DNA from: Granulosicoccus sp964449565 | GTDB lineage: Bacteria; Pseudomonadota; Gammaproteobacteria; Granulosicoccales; Granulosicoccaceae | NCBI GenBank assembly: GCA_964449565.1 | Contig: CAYUZB010000073.1 | Coordinates: forward strand, 1 to 19,299 | Reading direction: 5' to 3' | DNA: 19,299 bases | Part shown: positions 1 to 7,560 of the stretch, one piece after another | Layout of the letters: each line of letters opens with the position of its first letter | How positions within the stretch are numbered: position 1 is the stretch's first letter | Translations under genes and position numbers: made by a program | The notes under the pieces: generated by a model | Database searches by the model: none | What the model was told of the DNA's origin: nothing | Seen by the model: only the letters and a program-made list of their open reading frames with translations

Positions 1-504
1 CGCCCCACCCGTCGTGATGATTCGTATCTTTCGGCGGCGGCAGAACGCGATCATGGCGGCCTTGAAACGAATGTTGTCGATGGCGTCAATCACCACATCG
101 AACTCCTGATCGAGATAGTCTTCGAGATTATTCTCCACCAGGAAATCGTCTTCTGCCTGTACGTCACAAGTGGGGTGGATATCCGCCAGACGCTCCTTCA
201 TGACCTCAACTTTCGACCCGGAAATAGTGCCATGCCGCGCATGCAATTGACGGTTGATATTACTCACCGCAATATCGTCATGATCTATCATCGTCAGATG
301 TCCGATACCGGTCCTCACCAGCGACTCGGCCGCCCAGCTGCCCACGCCGCCCAAGCCGACGACACAGAACCGCAATTGCGGTAACAACGAATAACCTTCG
401 GAGCCAAAAACTCTTGCCAACGCGCCAAAAGAAGCCTGGTGCTGATCGTCGACAATCGGGTCAGAATCAGCATTCTGACGCGGCTGTGGTGGCGTTACAG
501 TCAC
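1..504 (-). CDS. tcdA: TcdA (CsdL), tRNA threonylcarbamoyladenosine dehydratase, 5' part only
   Basis: E1-like (ThiF/MoeB/HesA superfamily) enzyme that uses ATP to cyclise the t6A37 modification of tRNA to ct6A. Reading the minus strand, the visible part contains the nucleotide-binding stretch CVVGLGGVGSWAAESLVRTG, the acidic strand MIDHDDI followed by NINRQLHA, then VVIDAIDN and CRRRKIRIITTGGA. These line up nearly continuously with E. coli TcdA as I recall it. The gene runs off the left edge after about 168 codons, so the C-terminal part is missing. The frame has no ATG upstream of the conserved region. I chose GTG at 504, about 27 codons before the conserved ASFGALARVFG. TTG at 540 is also possible, and neither has a clear ribosome site. 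The 5' end overlaps the divergent GIY-YIG gene whichever starts are used. The identity is secure, the start is not. Confidence 0.9.
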   Translation of the reverse strand, partial: MTVTPPQPRQNADSDPIVDDQHQASFGALARVFGSEGYSLLPQLRFCVVGLGGVGSWAAESLVRTGIGHLTMIDHDDIAVSNINRQLHARHGTISGSKVEVMKERLADIHPTCDVQAEDDFLVENNLEDYLDQEFDVVIDAIDNIRFKAAMIAFCRRRKIRIITTGGA

Positions 505-830
505 CGCTGGCGGCCTCGACAAAGAAGGCCGGAGTTGCAATAGTCGATGATGATCTCAAGAGTTGGCATGTCTATATTCTACGTTGTCGTGATAACAGTC
601 TGTACACCGGCATCACGACCAATCTAGAGCGCCGATTGACTGAACACAACACACGATCCAATGGTGCCAGCTATACCCGTGGCAGGCGCCCCGTGACACT
701 TGTTTACAGCTGTGAAATGTCTGACCGTAGTAGCGCATCCCGAGAAGAATGGCGAATCAAGCAATTGCCACGCGAGCGCAAGGAAGCGTTGATCAGATCA
801 CTTCAGATGCCTAGCCATCGCCTCCGCTAA
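486..830 (+). CDS. GIY-YIG nuclease-domain protein, UPF0213/YhbQ type
   Basis: Small protein made almost entirely of a GIY-YIG domain. The core is WHVYILRCRDNSLYTGIT (the VYI...YTG signature), followed by NLERRLTEHN with the conserved arginine, YTRGRRPVTLVYSC, and the acidic motif SREEWRIKQL. Family members of this size (about 90-100 residues) are putative nucleases. Their substrate is poorly defined, although some enterobacterial homologues have been linked to DNA repair. The start is uncertain: the frame contains no ATG before the domain. Possible starts are GTG at 486 or 489 or TTG at 414, and none has a convincing ribosome site. With 486 the protein has 115 codons and an unconserved leader of about 25 residues. 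It lies head to head with tcdA and overlaps its 5' end. The stop is TAA at 828. Confidence 0.8.
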   Translation: MVALQSPLAASTKKAGVAIVDDDLKSWHVYILRCRDNSLYTGITTNLERRLTEHNTRSNGASYTRGRRPVTLVYSCEMSDRSSASREEWRIKQLPRERKEALIRSLQMPSHRLR

Positions 831-858
831 GGAGTACACTGTACGGCAGCTAAGGCGT

Positions 859-917
859 GGTTCAGCTCAGCCAAAGTCACCAGCAGCAAGCCTGCATTGG
901 CCCTGTCGAGTTGAACC
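859..917 (+). other. Possible RNA hairpin in the leader of the RRM gene
   Basis: GGTTCAGCTC (859-868) can pair over ten bases, with one G-U pair, with GAGTTGAACC (908-917). Inside it GCCAA (870-874) pairs with TTGGC (897-901), so the element is a nested hairpin. It lies in the 217-base gap between the GIY-YIG gene and the RNA-binding protein gene, about 130 bases before that gene's start. There are no tRNA features. A role as a leader structure is inference, and a stem of this length could arise by chance. I saw no clear promoter elsewhere in this gap. Confidence 0.25.
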
Positions 918-1047
918 CATGGCTCACTCGTTCCTGCTGCATCCGCTGTTTTCCACGGTTAGTCCTGATAGCGAATCACTTGTTTGAAGTGGTCTGTCTG
1001 GTCAGGATGAGCTTACGCCGCATATTAATAATGTTGAGGTTGATTAA

Positions 1048-1320
1048 GTGAAAAAGATGTTCATTGGTGGTCTGCCACTGGAGTCGACCGAAGAAACCGT
1101 TACAGACTTGTTTGCCGAATATGGCAAGGTGCGCTCTATCAAGCTCGCCTCAGATGTATTCACGGGCAAGTGCAAGGGTTTTGGTTTCGTCGAAATGGAA
1201 GGTCATGAAGCACGTGCGGCCATCGCCGGCCTGAATGGCAAGATTGTTGGCGACAAATCACTCAAGGTTCAGTTCGAAGAACCCCGAAAAGGGGGTAAGA
1301 AAGGCGGCCGCCGCCGCTAG
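1048..1320 (+). CDS. Single-RRM RNA-binding protein
   Basis: Ninety-residue protein consisting of one RNA recognition motif. RNP2 is MFIGGL (residues 4-9) and RNP1 is KGFGFVEM (43-50), with the aromatic residues that stack on RNA bases present in both. The tail, from about residue 79, is rich in Gly, Lys and Arg and ends in RRR, as in bacterial and cyanobacterial single-RRM (Rbp-type) proteins. Such proteins bind single-stranded RNA, and in some bacteria they are cold-induced or affect mRNA localisation. The specific target here is unknown. The start is GTG at 1048, with a GAGG-like ribosome site about 8 bases upstream. ATG at 1057 is an alternative but would cut into RNP2. The gene has its own space on both sides and is probably monocistronic. 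Confidence 0.9.
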   Translation: MKKMFIGGLPLESTEETVTDLFAEYGKVRSIKLASDVFTGKCKGFGFVEMEGHEARAAIAGLNGKIVGDKSLKVQFEEPRKGGKKGGRRR

Positions 1321-1337
1321 TTCTCAATTTACAGAAA

Positions 1338-1364
1338 TGCCTGCCAGACATTTATCGGCAGGCA
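1338..1364. terminator. Hairpin downstream of the RRM gene, weak terminator candidate
   Basis: A perfect 8-base inverted repeat, TGCCTGCC (1338-1345) and GGCAGGCA (1357-1364) with an 11-base loop, begins 18 bases after the RRM stop codon. It is GC-rich and well placed for termination or mRNA 3' end protection, but no T-run follows on the plus strand. A partly T-rich stretch follows only on the minus strand. It is therefore not a standard rho-independent terminator. Confidence 0.3.
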
Positions 1365-1472
1365 GTTGCTGCGCACCGATTTACCCTCGCTACAGCTGAT
1401 CGATCCGCGGCGAGGTCATCATTCAAAGGTATTGGCTTCATTTCCAGGTTCGATTTGAGCCTATCAAAGACG

Positions 1473-1501
1473 GCGACACGCCCTCTGGTTAAGCCTATAC
1501 T
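1473..1501 (+). promoter_or_regulatory. Sigma70-like promoter for trmB
   Basis: The -35-like GCGACA (1473-1478, four of six matches to TTGACA) and the -10-like TATACT (1496-1501, five of six matches to TATAAT) are separated by exactly 17 bases. Transcription would start near 1508, leaving a leader of about 19 bases with AGGA (1518-1521) before the TTG start of trmB. It is the best promoter match in the 206-base gap after the RRM gene. Confidence 0.45.
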
Positions 1502-1526
1502 TGCCCTGTAATCCGGCAGGAAGAAC

Positions 1527-2252
1527 TTGCAAGCGACAGACATCAGTAACAGACTCACGGGCCGATCGATTCGGAGTTTTGTCGTGCGCAACGGCCGCAT
1601 GACGCAAGCCCAGTCAGACGCTATTGATCGCTTGTCGAGCACTTATGTCTTGCCCTACCAGACTTCCCTGATCGATCTTGCTGCGGCATTTGGCAACCAG
1701 GCACCCGTCTGCCTTGAAATCGGTTTTGGCAACGGAGATGCGCTACTGGAGATGGCGCAGAACGAACCCGACATGAACTTCCTTGGCGTGGAGGTGCATA
1801 GCCCGGGAATCGGTCATGCCTTGCTCGGTATCGAATCCAAGTCCTTGAGCAATGTACGTCTTATCCAGCATGACGCCATCGAGGTGCTGGAAAACATGCT
1901 AGGCGATGCCATGCTGGCAAGAGTGTTGCTCTTTTTCCCAGACCCCTGGCACAAGAAACGTCATCACAAACGCCGTATCGTGCAACAGGATTTTCAGGAT
2001 GCGGTCGCCCGCACCCTGATCTCCGACGGCATTCTGCATTGCGCAACCGACTGGGCAGACTACGCGACGTGGATGCTCGAACGTCTCGAGAGTGATGAAC
2101 GTTTTGTCAATCAGGCGGGCCCCGGTGCGGCATCACCCCGCCCTGAGTGGCGACCGGTCACCCGCTTTGAACGTCGCGGCACACGCTTGGGACACGAAGT
2201 CACCGACCTCATCTACACACGAGAGAATCGTATGAGTGCAGCACAAGAATGA
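1527..2252 (+). CDS. trmB: tRNA (guanine-N7-)-methyltransferase TrmB
   Basis: SAM-dependent enzyme that makes m7G46 in the variable loop of tRNAs. The 241-residue protein carries all the family landmarks: IRSFVVRNGRMT near the N-terminus, the SAM loop LEIGFGNG (63-70), GVEVHSPGIG (87-96), the acidic strand end HDAIEVL (115-121), the catalytic and tRNA-binding stretch LFFPDPWHKKRHHKRRIV (135-152), CATDWADYA (172-180), and a C-terminal RPVTRFERRGTRLGHEV. The TTG start at 1527 has AGGA five bases upstream and keeps the conserved IRSFV segment. A later ATG at residue 25 would remove it. The gene ends in an ATGA overlap with the transporter gene, so the two are likely co-translated. Confidence 0.96.
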   Translation: MQATDISNRLTGRSIRSFVVRNGRMTQAQSDAIDRLSSTYVLPYQTSLIDLAAAFGNQAPVCLEIGFGNGDALLEMAQNEPDMNFLGVEVHSPGIGHALLGIESKSLSNVRLIQHDAIEVLENMLGDAMLARVLLFFPDPWHKKRHHKRRIVQQDFQDAVARTLISDGILHCATDWADYATWMLERLESDERFVNQAGPGAASPRPEWRPVTRFERRGTRLGHEVTDLIYTRENRMSAAQE

Positions 2253-4105
2253 CTGATCAGCTCATCTTGAGTGTTGAGATGATCGTCGTACTGTCGCTGC
2301 TTGCCATTACGATAGTGTTGTTCGCCTTCGAGATAGTCCGCGTTGATGTAGCCGCCATCTGCGTCATGGTACTACTCGGTATCAGCACGATGGTTCCCTG
2401 GATCGAACCACTGATTTCCCGCGAAGATCTCTTTTCCGGCTTCTCAAGTAATGCCGTCATCTCGGTCATTGCCGTCATGATAATCGGCGCCGGCCTCGAT
2501 AAAACCGGATTGATGGGGAAGCTTGCTGCGCTTATCCTGCAAAAAGGCGGCAAGACCGAAACCCGGATCATCCCGTTGGTTTCCGGTACCGTGGCTTTCA
2601 TCTCAAGCTTCATGCAAAACATTGGCGCGGCCGCACTTTTTCTGCCAGTCGTCTCGCGAATCTCCGCACGAACGGAAATACCCATGTCTCGTTTGCTGAT
2701 GCCAATGGGCTTCTGCGCAATTCTCGGCGGTACCGCGACAATGATCGGGTCCAGCCCATTGATTCTGTTGAATGATCTGCTGCTGTCTTCAAACAAGACA
2801 CTGTCGCCTGATCAACAGATGGACACCTTCAACCTGTTCTCGGTCACACCCATCGGTATTGCATTGATCGTCACCGGTATCGTGTACTTCGTTATTGCCG
2901 GACGCTTCGTGTTGCCACGCATCAACGTTTCCGACACGGCACGCACCTCTCGCGCCTCAGAGTACTTCGAAAAAGTGTACGGCATCAGCGGTGAACTGCT
3001 TGAAGTACGTGTCACGGATGACAGTCCGCAAGTGGGACAAAGCATTCATCAGGTCGAGGAAAACAATCCCAACACACCGTTGATGCTGGCACTGTACAGC
3101 GGTGATGTCGTCAAGGTACCACCCGATCGCGAAGAGATGATCTGGGTCAATACCCGACTGGGTTTGATGGGCGACAAGCGACAGATCGAACTGTTTTGTG
3201 CCGAGAACAACTGGGAAGTCAAAGGCGAACCAGATCGCTTTGCTGATGTACTCAATGCGCAGCACGGCGGTATCGCCGAGATCGTTGTACCACCGGGTTC
3301 CAGTCTGATCGGTAAGACGATCGGTGAAATAAAACCCCGTCGTAGTTACGGCACCAACATCCTGCAGATCTATCGCACCGAAGAAGTCATCAAGCGCGGT
3401 TTTCGTGATCAGATATTGCAGGCAGGTGACACATTGGTCGTACACGCCAGCTGGAAAGATTTAAGCGCACTCGCGCGCAACCGCGATTTTGTGCTGGCAA
3501 CCGATGTGAAATACGAGGATGTCCGTAGCAACAAGATCAAGGAAGCCTTGATCTTCTTCGGCCTTGCCCTCGGCTTGTTTCTGTTGACCGACAGCTTGTC
3601 AGTGTCATTGCTGACCGGTGCCGTTGGCATGATCCTGTCAGGTGTTCTGACGATCGATGAAGCCTATGAATCGGTCAGCTGGCAAACCGTTTTCTTGCTC
3701 GCGAGCCTGATACCACTAGGCATCGCCGTTGATCAGACCGGTACGGCTGCCTGGATAGCGCAGGAAATACTGACCCTGGTCGGTGACGTGCCCAACTGGG
3801 TCTTGCAAGTCGTGATCGCCCTGCTGGCAACGTTCTTTACGCTGGTGATGTCAAATATTGGCGCCACCGTGCTGCTCGTACCATTGGCCGTCAATATCGC
3901 CATCGCCATTGGTGCAGACCCTGCGGTCTTTGCATTGACGGTGGCAATCTCAACCTCAAATTCCTTTTTGATACCCACCCATCAGGTCAACGCCCTGTTG
4001 ATGGGTCCTGGTGGTTACAAGGTCGCGGACTTCATGCGCGCCGGCGGCATCATGACGATGCTCTTCCTGATCGTCAGCCTGCTGATGCTGAATCTGCTGT
4101 TCTAG
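2249..4105 (+). CDS. SLC13/DASS-type membrane transporter with two RCK_C (TrkA_C) domains
   Basis: Inner-membrane permease of 618 residues. The N-terminal half (about residues 5-215) and C-terminal half (about 430-618) are each a set of hydrophobic helices and look like internal repeats: NIGAAALFLPV in the first half corresponds to SNIGATVLLVPL in the second. Between them lie two soluble domains of the TrkA_C type (about 245-325 and 344-420; the second contains IVVPPGSSLIGKTIGEI). These resemble ligand-binding regulatory modules of ion transporters. Proteins with this layout are often annotated as sodium-coupled anion, sulfate or dicarboxylate carriers, but the substrate cannot be read from the sequence. 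The ATG at 2249 overlaps the trmB stop by four bases and lacks a strong ribosome site, suggesting translational coupling. The gene converges on the DUF3857 gene, with which it shares its stop-codon bases. Confidence 0.88.
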   Translation: MTDQLILSVEMIVVLSLLAITIVLFAFEIVRVDVAAICVMVLLGISTMVPWIEPLISREDLFSGFSSNAVISVIAVMIIGAGLDKTGLMGKLAALILQKGGKTETRIIPLVSGTVAFISSFMQNIGAAALFLPVVSRISARTEIPMSRLLMPMGFCAILGGTATMIGSSPLILLNDLLLSSNKTLSPDQQMDTFNLFSVTPIGIALIVTGIVYFVIAGRFVLPRINVSDTARTSRASEYFEKVYGISGELLEVRVTDDSPQVGQSIHQVEENNPNTPLMLALYSGDVVKVPPDREEMIWVNTRLGLMGDKRQIELFCAENNWEVKGEPDRFADVLNAQHGGIAEIVVPPGSSLIGKTIGEIKPRRSYGTNILQIYRTEEVIKRGFRDQILQAGDTLVVHASWKDLSALARNRDFVLATDVKYEDVRSNKIKEALIFFGLALGLFLLTDSLSVSLLTGAVGMILSGVLTIDEAYESVSWQTVFLLASLIPLGIAVDQTGTAAWIAQEILTLVGDVPNWVLQVVIALLATFFTLVMSNIGATVLLVPLAVNIAIAIGADPAVFALTVAISTSNSFLIPTHQVNALLMGPGGYKVADFMRAGGIMTMLFLIVSLLMLNLLF

Positions 4106-6381
4106 TTATCAATCGCAGCCGCCTTGTCCAGACGCCTGAAAGCCAGAAACAGACCCAGCCACGTCAACAAGGCTGAAACTAGAATAACCATCGTGATTAA
4201 CAAGCCTTGGGATAGTGGCGTGCTTGCCGCCAAGGTCGCTTGAGCGTCAGCATCAATACCTGTGTTGGTATTGCGATTGGCTGAAGCTGCTCTCGGTGTG
4301 TTTTCGATATAGAAACTGGCAGCATCCTCTATCTCCAGTACCGCGCGCCGAAAAGCGGCGAGATCCTGTCCAGCGACCTCGTCAACCTTGGTTTCATAAG
4401 TCATCGATACCGTCAGCTGAGTCCCACTTGCATCAAGCTCATGCGTTTTGCGAAAGCGCATCCATTCATTGTCTATTTCCGCATCAAGATCATCGAGGCG
4501 TAATTTCGATGGCAGTGATACCTGCCAGGTTTCATCCACGATCACCGGATGCCTTAGCGCATAGGGTTTTATCCGACCCGAGGTTTTTTTAACCTTGTCC
4601 AGATAGCCGATGATTTCATCACCATATACCCATATATATTCATCAACATTCTCGTCTTCAAGCCACAACTGATCAATACGGTAAGCTTCCACGATCTCGA
4701 GCAGACCACCATCTTGCTCCGTGAAAGACGGCAGGCCATTTGCCACGATGCTGTCGAAGTAATCTTCGTAATACACTTCGTAGTCTGAACCGAGAGTCCT
4801 TGGACCATCAGTGTCCAGGCGATAGCGTATGGATTCGGCCAAGGATCCCATGCGATGAGTGGTAACCGCAAGATGATGTGGTTCATCTGCATTTGGTGCG
4901 ACGGTCAAGCTCTTGGTGACTTTCAATCGCTTGCCAGAACGAGTTGTGTTCATGGGCGTCAGCTCAGTGGTGTCGGGCGACAACACCAGGGCACGCCCAT
5001 AGTTCGGTTCATGAAACTCACCCAGGGCACCCTTCTGATAACCGATGGTGGGATCAATGAAATGGGACTTTCCCGCATGCGAGACATGCACGATGACATG
5101 ATTGAAGGCATGCAGACGCAATGGGTAGTTGTCCGCATCCAGACTGCGATGGGTATTTACCAAAGCCGCTTGCGCATCGACACCGAGTTCTTTGAGCAAA
5201 GCCATCAACAGCAGGGTCTTGTCTTTACAGTCCCCGTAGCGCCGACCGAGCGTTTCCTGCGGACGTGATGGCCAATGCGAATTGGTACCAAGTTCGACAC
5301 CAAAGTAACGCACTTCATCTTGTACCCATTGCAGGGCCGCACCAATCTGCGCCGCCTTGTCATCGTGAGCCGCGCGAATCACACCCGCTAGTGCCACAAG
5401 TTCAGGTGCCGTGTCCCTGGGTAACTGATACATCGGCAAGGCCCAGTCATTGACCGATTTCCAGTCAGCCATGTCACTGAAGACAATGGCGCCACTGTCG
5501 TCATGCCGACTGGGAACATAGTCTTCGTGTTCGGTCTCGGGCAGGCCGAATTGATCCAGAACCACTTCTTCAACCAGCTCGTCTCGTGTGATGGTCAGTG
5601 GTAATTCGGGCCCGCGAACGCGACGATACAACGGCCTGCTGCTTGAGCTTAAGATGCGAGTGTATTGCCGATCGAGCGCAACGCTTCGTTCAGTGCGAAT
5701 CATGATTTCACGATTGTCCGCGAAAATAGGATTCGCACCCGCCAGTGTGTAAGCGTAACGCACCGTATCCCCGACACGCACATCGTCAAGTACGATGGCC
5801 AAAGTCTGAGTACCGTCGTAGATCAGCGCATCAAGCTCTTGCTCGCGTTGTAGCACGGTACGTCGCGATGTCGCTAGCTTGTCAATGATTTCTGTACCTC
5901 GCAGTACGCGGATCTCGTGCAAGGTCAATTTTTCGTAACTCGGATCGAAACCGATTTCTATCGTCGAGTAGTTTTCCACACCATAACGGTTGGTCAACTC
6001 AAATTCGTTAGCATAGTAAGACGACGTCTGGTCTCTGTGCACGCCATTGTATTGATAGTCTTGTAAACGGCTTCGAAAACCGTAACTGTCTTCGGCACTA
6101 CGTTCGAGATCAGGATCAAACGGCGTGACAGGTTTTACCCATGCGGCAGGTGCACCGATCAGGTACTGAAGTTCGTCCTTGCCATGCGTACCACTTTGTA
6201 AAGAGCTCGTATCGGGTGTTGCCAGACTGGCATAGATCTCGGTACGGCCGCGAAGATCATCGTTGGCATGCGCGAGTGAGCCAGTTAGCAGAACTCCAGC
6301 AACACTGAGGCTGAGCAGCATCGGAGCGCGCAAGACGCTGCGAGTTACCGAGGTTCGGAGAGGTTTGAGGTAAGTATTCAA
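4102..6381 (-). CDS. DUF3857 and transglutaminase-like domain protein, exported
   Basis: 759-residue protein with an N-terminal signal sequence: hydrophobic segment MLLSLSVAGVLLTGSLAHA at about 21-39, with likely cleavage after AHA. A DUF3857 region follows (about 90-290), then a transglutaminase/cysteine-protease-like core with the full triad: Cys385 in RYGDCKDKTLLLMALL, His428 in HAFNHVIVHV, and Asp443 in FIDPT. A single helix near 726-748, followed by a short basic tail (FRRLDK), probably anchors it in the inner membrane with the enzyme domain in the periplasm. The family's substrate is unknown; hydrolase, protease or cross-linking activity are all possible. The annotated start is TTG at 6381 with no obvious ribosome site. 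ATG at residue 21 would leave too little n-region, but the start is uncertain. It lies 75 bases after metA and is probably the last gene of that cluster. Confidence 0.85.
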   Translation of the reverse strand: MNTYLKPLRTSVTRSVLRAPMLLSLSVAGVLLTGSLAHANDDLRGRTEIYASLATPDTSSLQSGTHGKDELQYLIGAPAAWVKPVTPFDPDLERSAEDSYGFRSRLQDYQYNGVHRDQTSSYYANEFELTNRYGVENYSTIEIGFDPSYEKLTLHEIRVLRGTEIIDKLATSRRTVLQREQELDALIYDGTQTLAIVLDDVRVGDTVRYAYTLAGANPIFADNREIMIRTERSVALDRQYTRILSSSSRPLYRRVRGPELPLTITRDELVEEVVLDQFGLPETEHEDYVPSRHDDSGAIVFSDMADWKSVNDWALPMYQLPRDTAPELVALAGVIRAAHDDKAAQIGAALQWVQDEVRYFGVELGTNSHWPSRPQETLGRRYGDCKDKTLLLMALLKELGVDAQAALVNTHRSLDADNYPLRLHAFNHVIVHVSHAGKSHFIDPTIGYQKGALGEFHEPNYGRALVLSPDTTELTPMNTTRSGKRLKVTKSLTVAPNADEPHHLAVTTHRMGSLAESIRYRLDTDGPRTLGSDYEVYYEDYFDSIVANGLPSFTEQDGGLLEIVEAYRIDQLWLEDENVDEYIWVYGDEIIGYLDKVKKTSGRIKPYALRHPVIVDETWQVSLPSKLRLDDLDAEIDNEWMRFRKTHELDASGTQLTVSMTYETKVDEVAGQDLAAFRRAVLEIEDAASFYIENTPRAASANRNTNTGIDADAQATLAASTPLSQGLLITMVILVSALLTWLGLFLAFRRLDKAAAIDN

Positions 6382-6456
6382 ATCGCTGCAACAGTTTTCA
6401 ACTTCATCTGTTGCTTTGGCGGCGGATTTCGAGAAATACTGCCAAGTTTTCGTGCT

Positions 6457-7548
6457 TTACGTGAGCCGTGACACGTCACCACCTAACCAGCCCAGGGGAT
6501 CGTCGCGATTCACGCCCTGCATAAAGGGTTTTCGCCGCTCACGATGGGTTATCTGATACACCAGACCGATCCAGTTTCCAACCATTGCTTCACCGCTGTC
6601 ATGCCAGGTATTGTGAAGTCGGTCACGCAACAAATTCTCGGGGAAATCAGGCGGCCGTGCGTTTTCCTTTCGGGCCTTGATGACCTGTACGCGGTACTCA
6701 TCCAGCAGGGCGCGTGAAAACGGGTCGAAGTAGTTCTCCGGAAAAGGCGGATAATCATCGCTCTGCCAATTGATGTACAAGCCGATTTCTCGCTTGTATT
6801 CCTTGAGCAAGCTGATCGAATCATATTCCGGGTGCCCCTGAAAGAACACCGTCCTGAAACCATCAGGACTCACACCGAGCTGAACTCCAGGCTCCTCCCC
6901 AACGATTAATACGTGTAAGCCCGCGGATTCAAACTGCGCTTGAGTCACCTCATTGAAACGTGAATGTGGCACCGACAATCGAGTATTGGTATCACCGACC
7001 AAGGGGTGGTCTCGCCGCACGACTTCATGTTCGAAAACACCCCAGCATTTGCGTTCAAGTTGACGTCGCTTGAGTCCATGGCGCGCCAACACAACCGCAT
7101 GCGTTGCCAAACAAGAGCACAGCGTTGAGGTGACATGTTCATCGGCCCAGTTGATCACATCAAGCAAGGGCTCCCAGAAAACCTCCTGATCAAGATGAGG
7201 TTGGGTCACATTGGCACCGCTGATGATCAACGCATCAAGCCCCTGCTCTTTGATCGATGATAACGGTTCATAAAAAGCATCAATGTGTCCTCGTGCCGCT
7301 TCACCGCGAGGAATTTCATCAAGCGTAAACGGGTGCACATAAAACTGTGAAATCGGATTGCTGGAACCGATCAAGCGAAAGAATTGTCGCTCTGTGGCCG
7401 CCAGTGCAGCATCCGGCATCATGTTCAACAATCCGATATGCAAGCCACGGATGTCCTGTTCACTCGCTCGACTGGGTGAAAGAACACGATAGCCTTCGCC
7501 ACGAAGACGTTCGTAGGTGGGTAACTCGTTGTGGGCGACCAGTGGCAT
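6457..7548 (-). CDS. metA: Homoserine O-acyltransferase (MetA/HTS family), probable succinyltransferase
   Basis: Activates homoserine by acylation with succinyl-CoA (or acetyl-CoA), the first committed step of methionine synthesis. Family features are GLHIGLLNMMPDAALAATER (35-54), the nucleophile Cys146 in STLCSCLATHA, VFEHEVV (171-177), VPHSRFNEV (193-201), and His239 and Glu241 in FFQGHPEYDSI. At 363 residues it is about 50 longer than E. coli MetA, with the extra length mainly at the C-terminus (the HRERRKPFMQGVNRDDPLGW region). The active-site surround differs from the common VCWAVQAAL form, so this is a divergent MetA subgroup and the acyl donor is not certain. The ATG at 7548 lies 12 bases after the stop of the P-loop gene, which suggests an operon. 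The family is secure; succinyl versus acetyl is inference. Confidence 0.92.
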   Translation of the reverse strand: MPLVAHNELPTYERLRGEGYRVLSPSRASEQDIRGLHIGLLNMMPDAALAATERQFFRLIGSSNPISQFYVHPFTLDEIPRGEAARGHIDAFYEPLSSIKEQGLDALIISGANVTQPHLDQEVFWEPLLDVINWADEHVTSTLCSCLATHAVVLARHGLKRRQLERKCWGVFEHEVVRRDHPLVGDTNTRLSVPHSRFNEVTQAQFESAGLHVLIVGEEPGVQLGVSPDGFRTVFFQGHPEYDSISLLKEYKREIGLYINWQSDDYPPFPENYFDPFSRALLDEYRVQVIKARKENARPPDFPENLLRDRLHNTWHDSGEAMVGNWIGLVYQITHRERRKPFMQGVNRDDPLGWLGGDVSRLT

Positions 7549-7560
7549 CAGAGACGTCGA

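Noticed and set aside
859..917. tRNA or tRNA-like gene suggested by GGTTCAGCTC and GTTGAACC
   Set aside because: There is no acceptor stem, anticodon arm or standard T-loop, and the fold is a simple nested hairpin.
857..1051. 64-codon open frame between the GIY-YIG and RRM genes
   Set aside because: No recognisable domain, no ribosome site, composition not protein-like (mixed Cys/Arg/Leu), and it overlaps the RRM start. Treated as non-coding leader.
1352..1642. 96-codon minus-strand open frame across the gap before trmB
   Set aside because: It overlaps the conserved N-terminus of trmB and its predicted promoter and shows no known motif.
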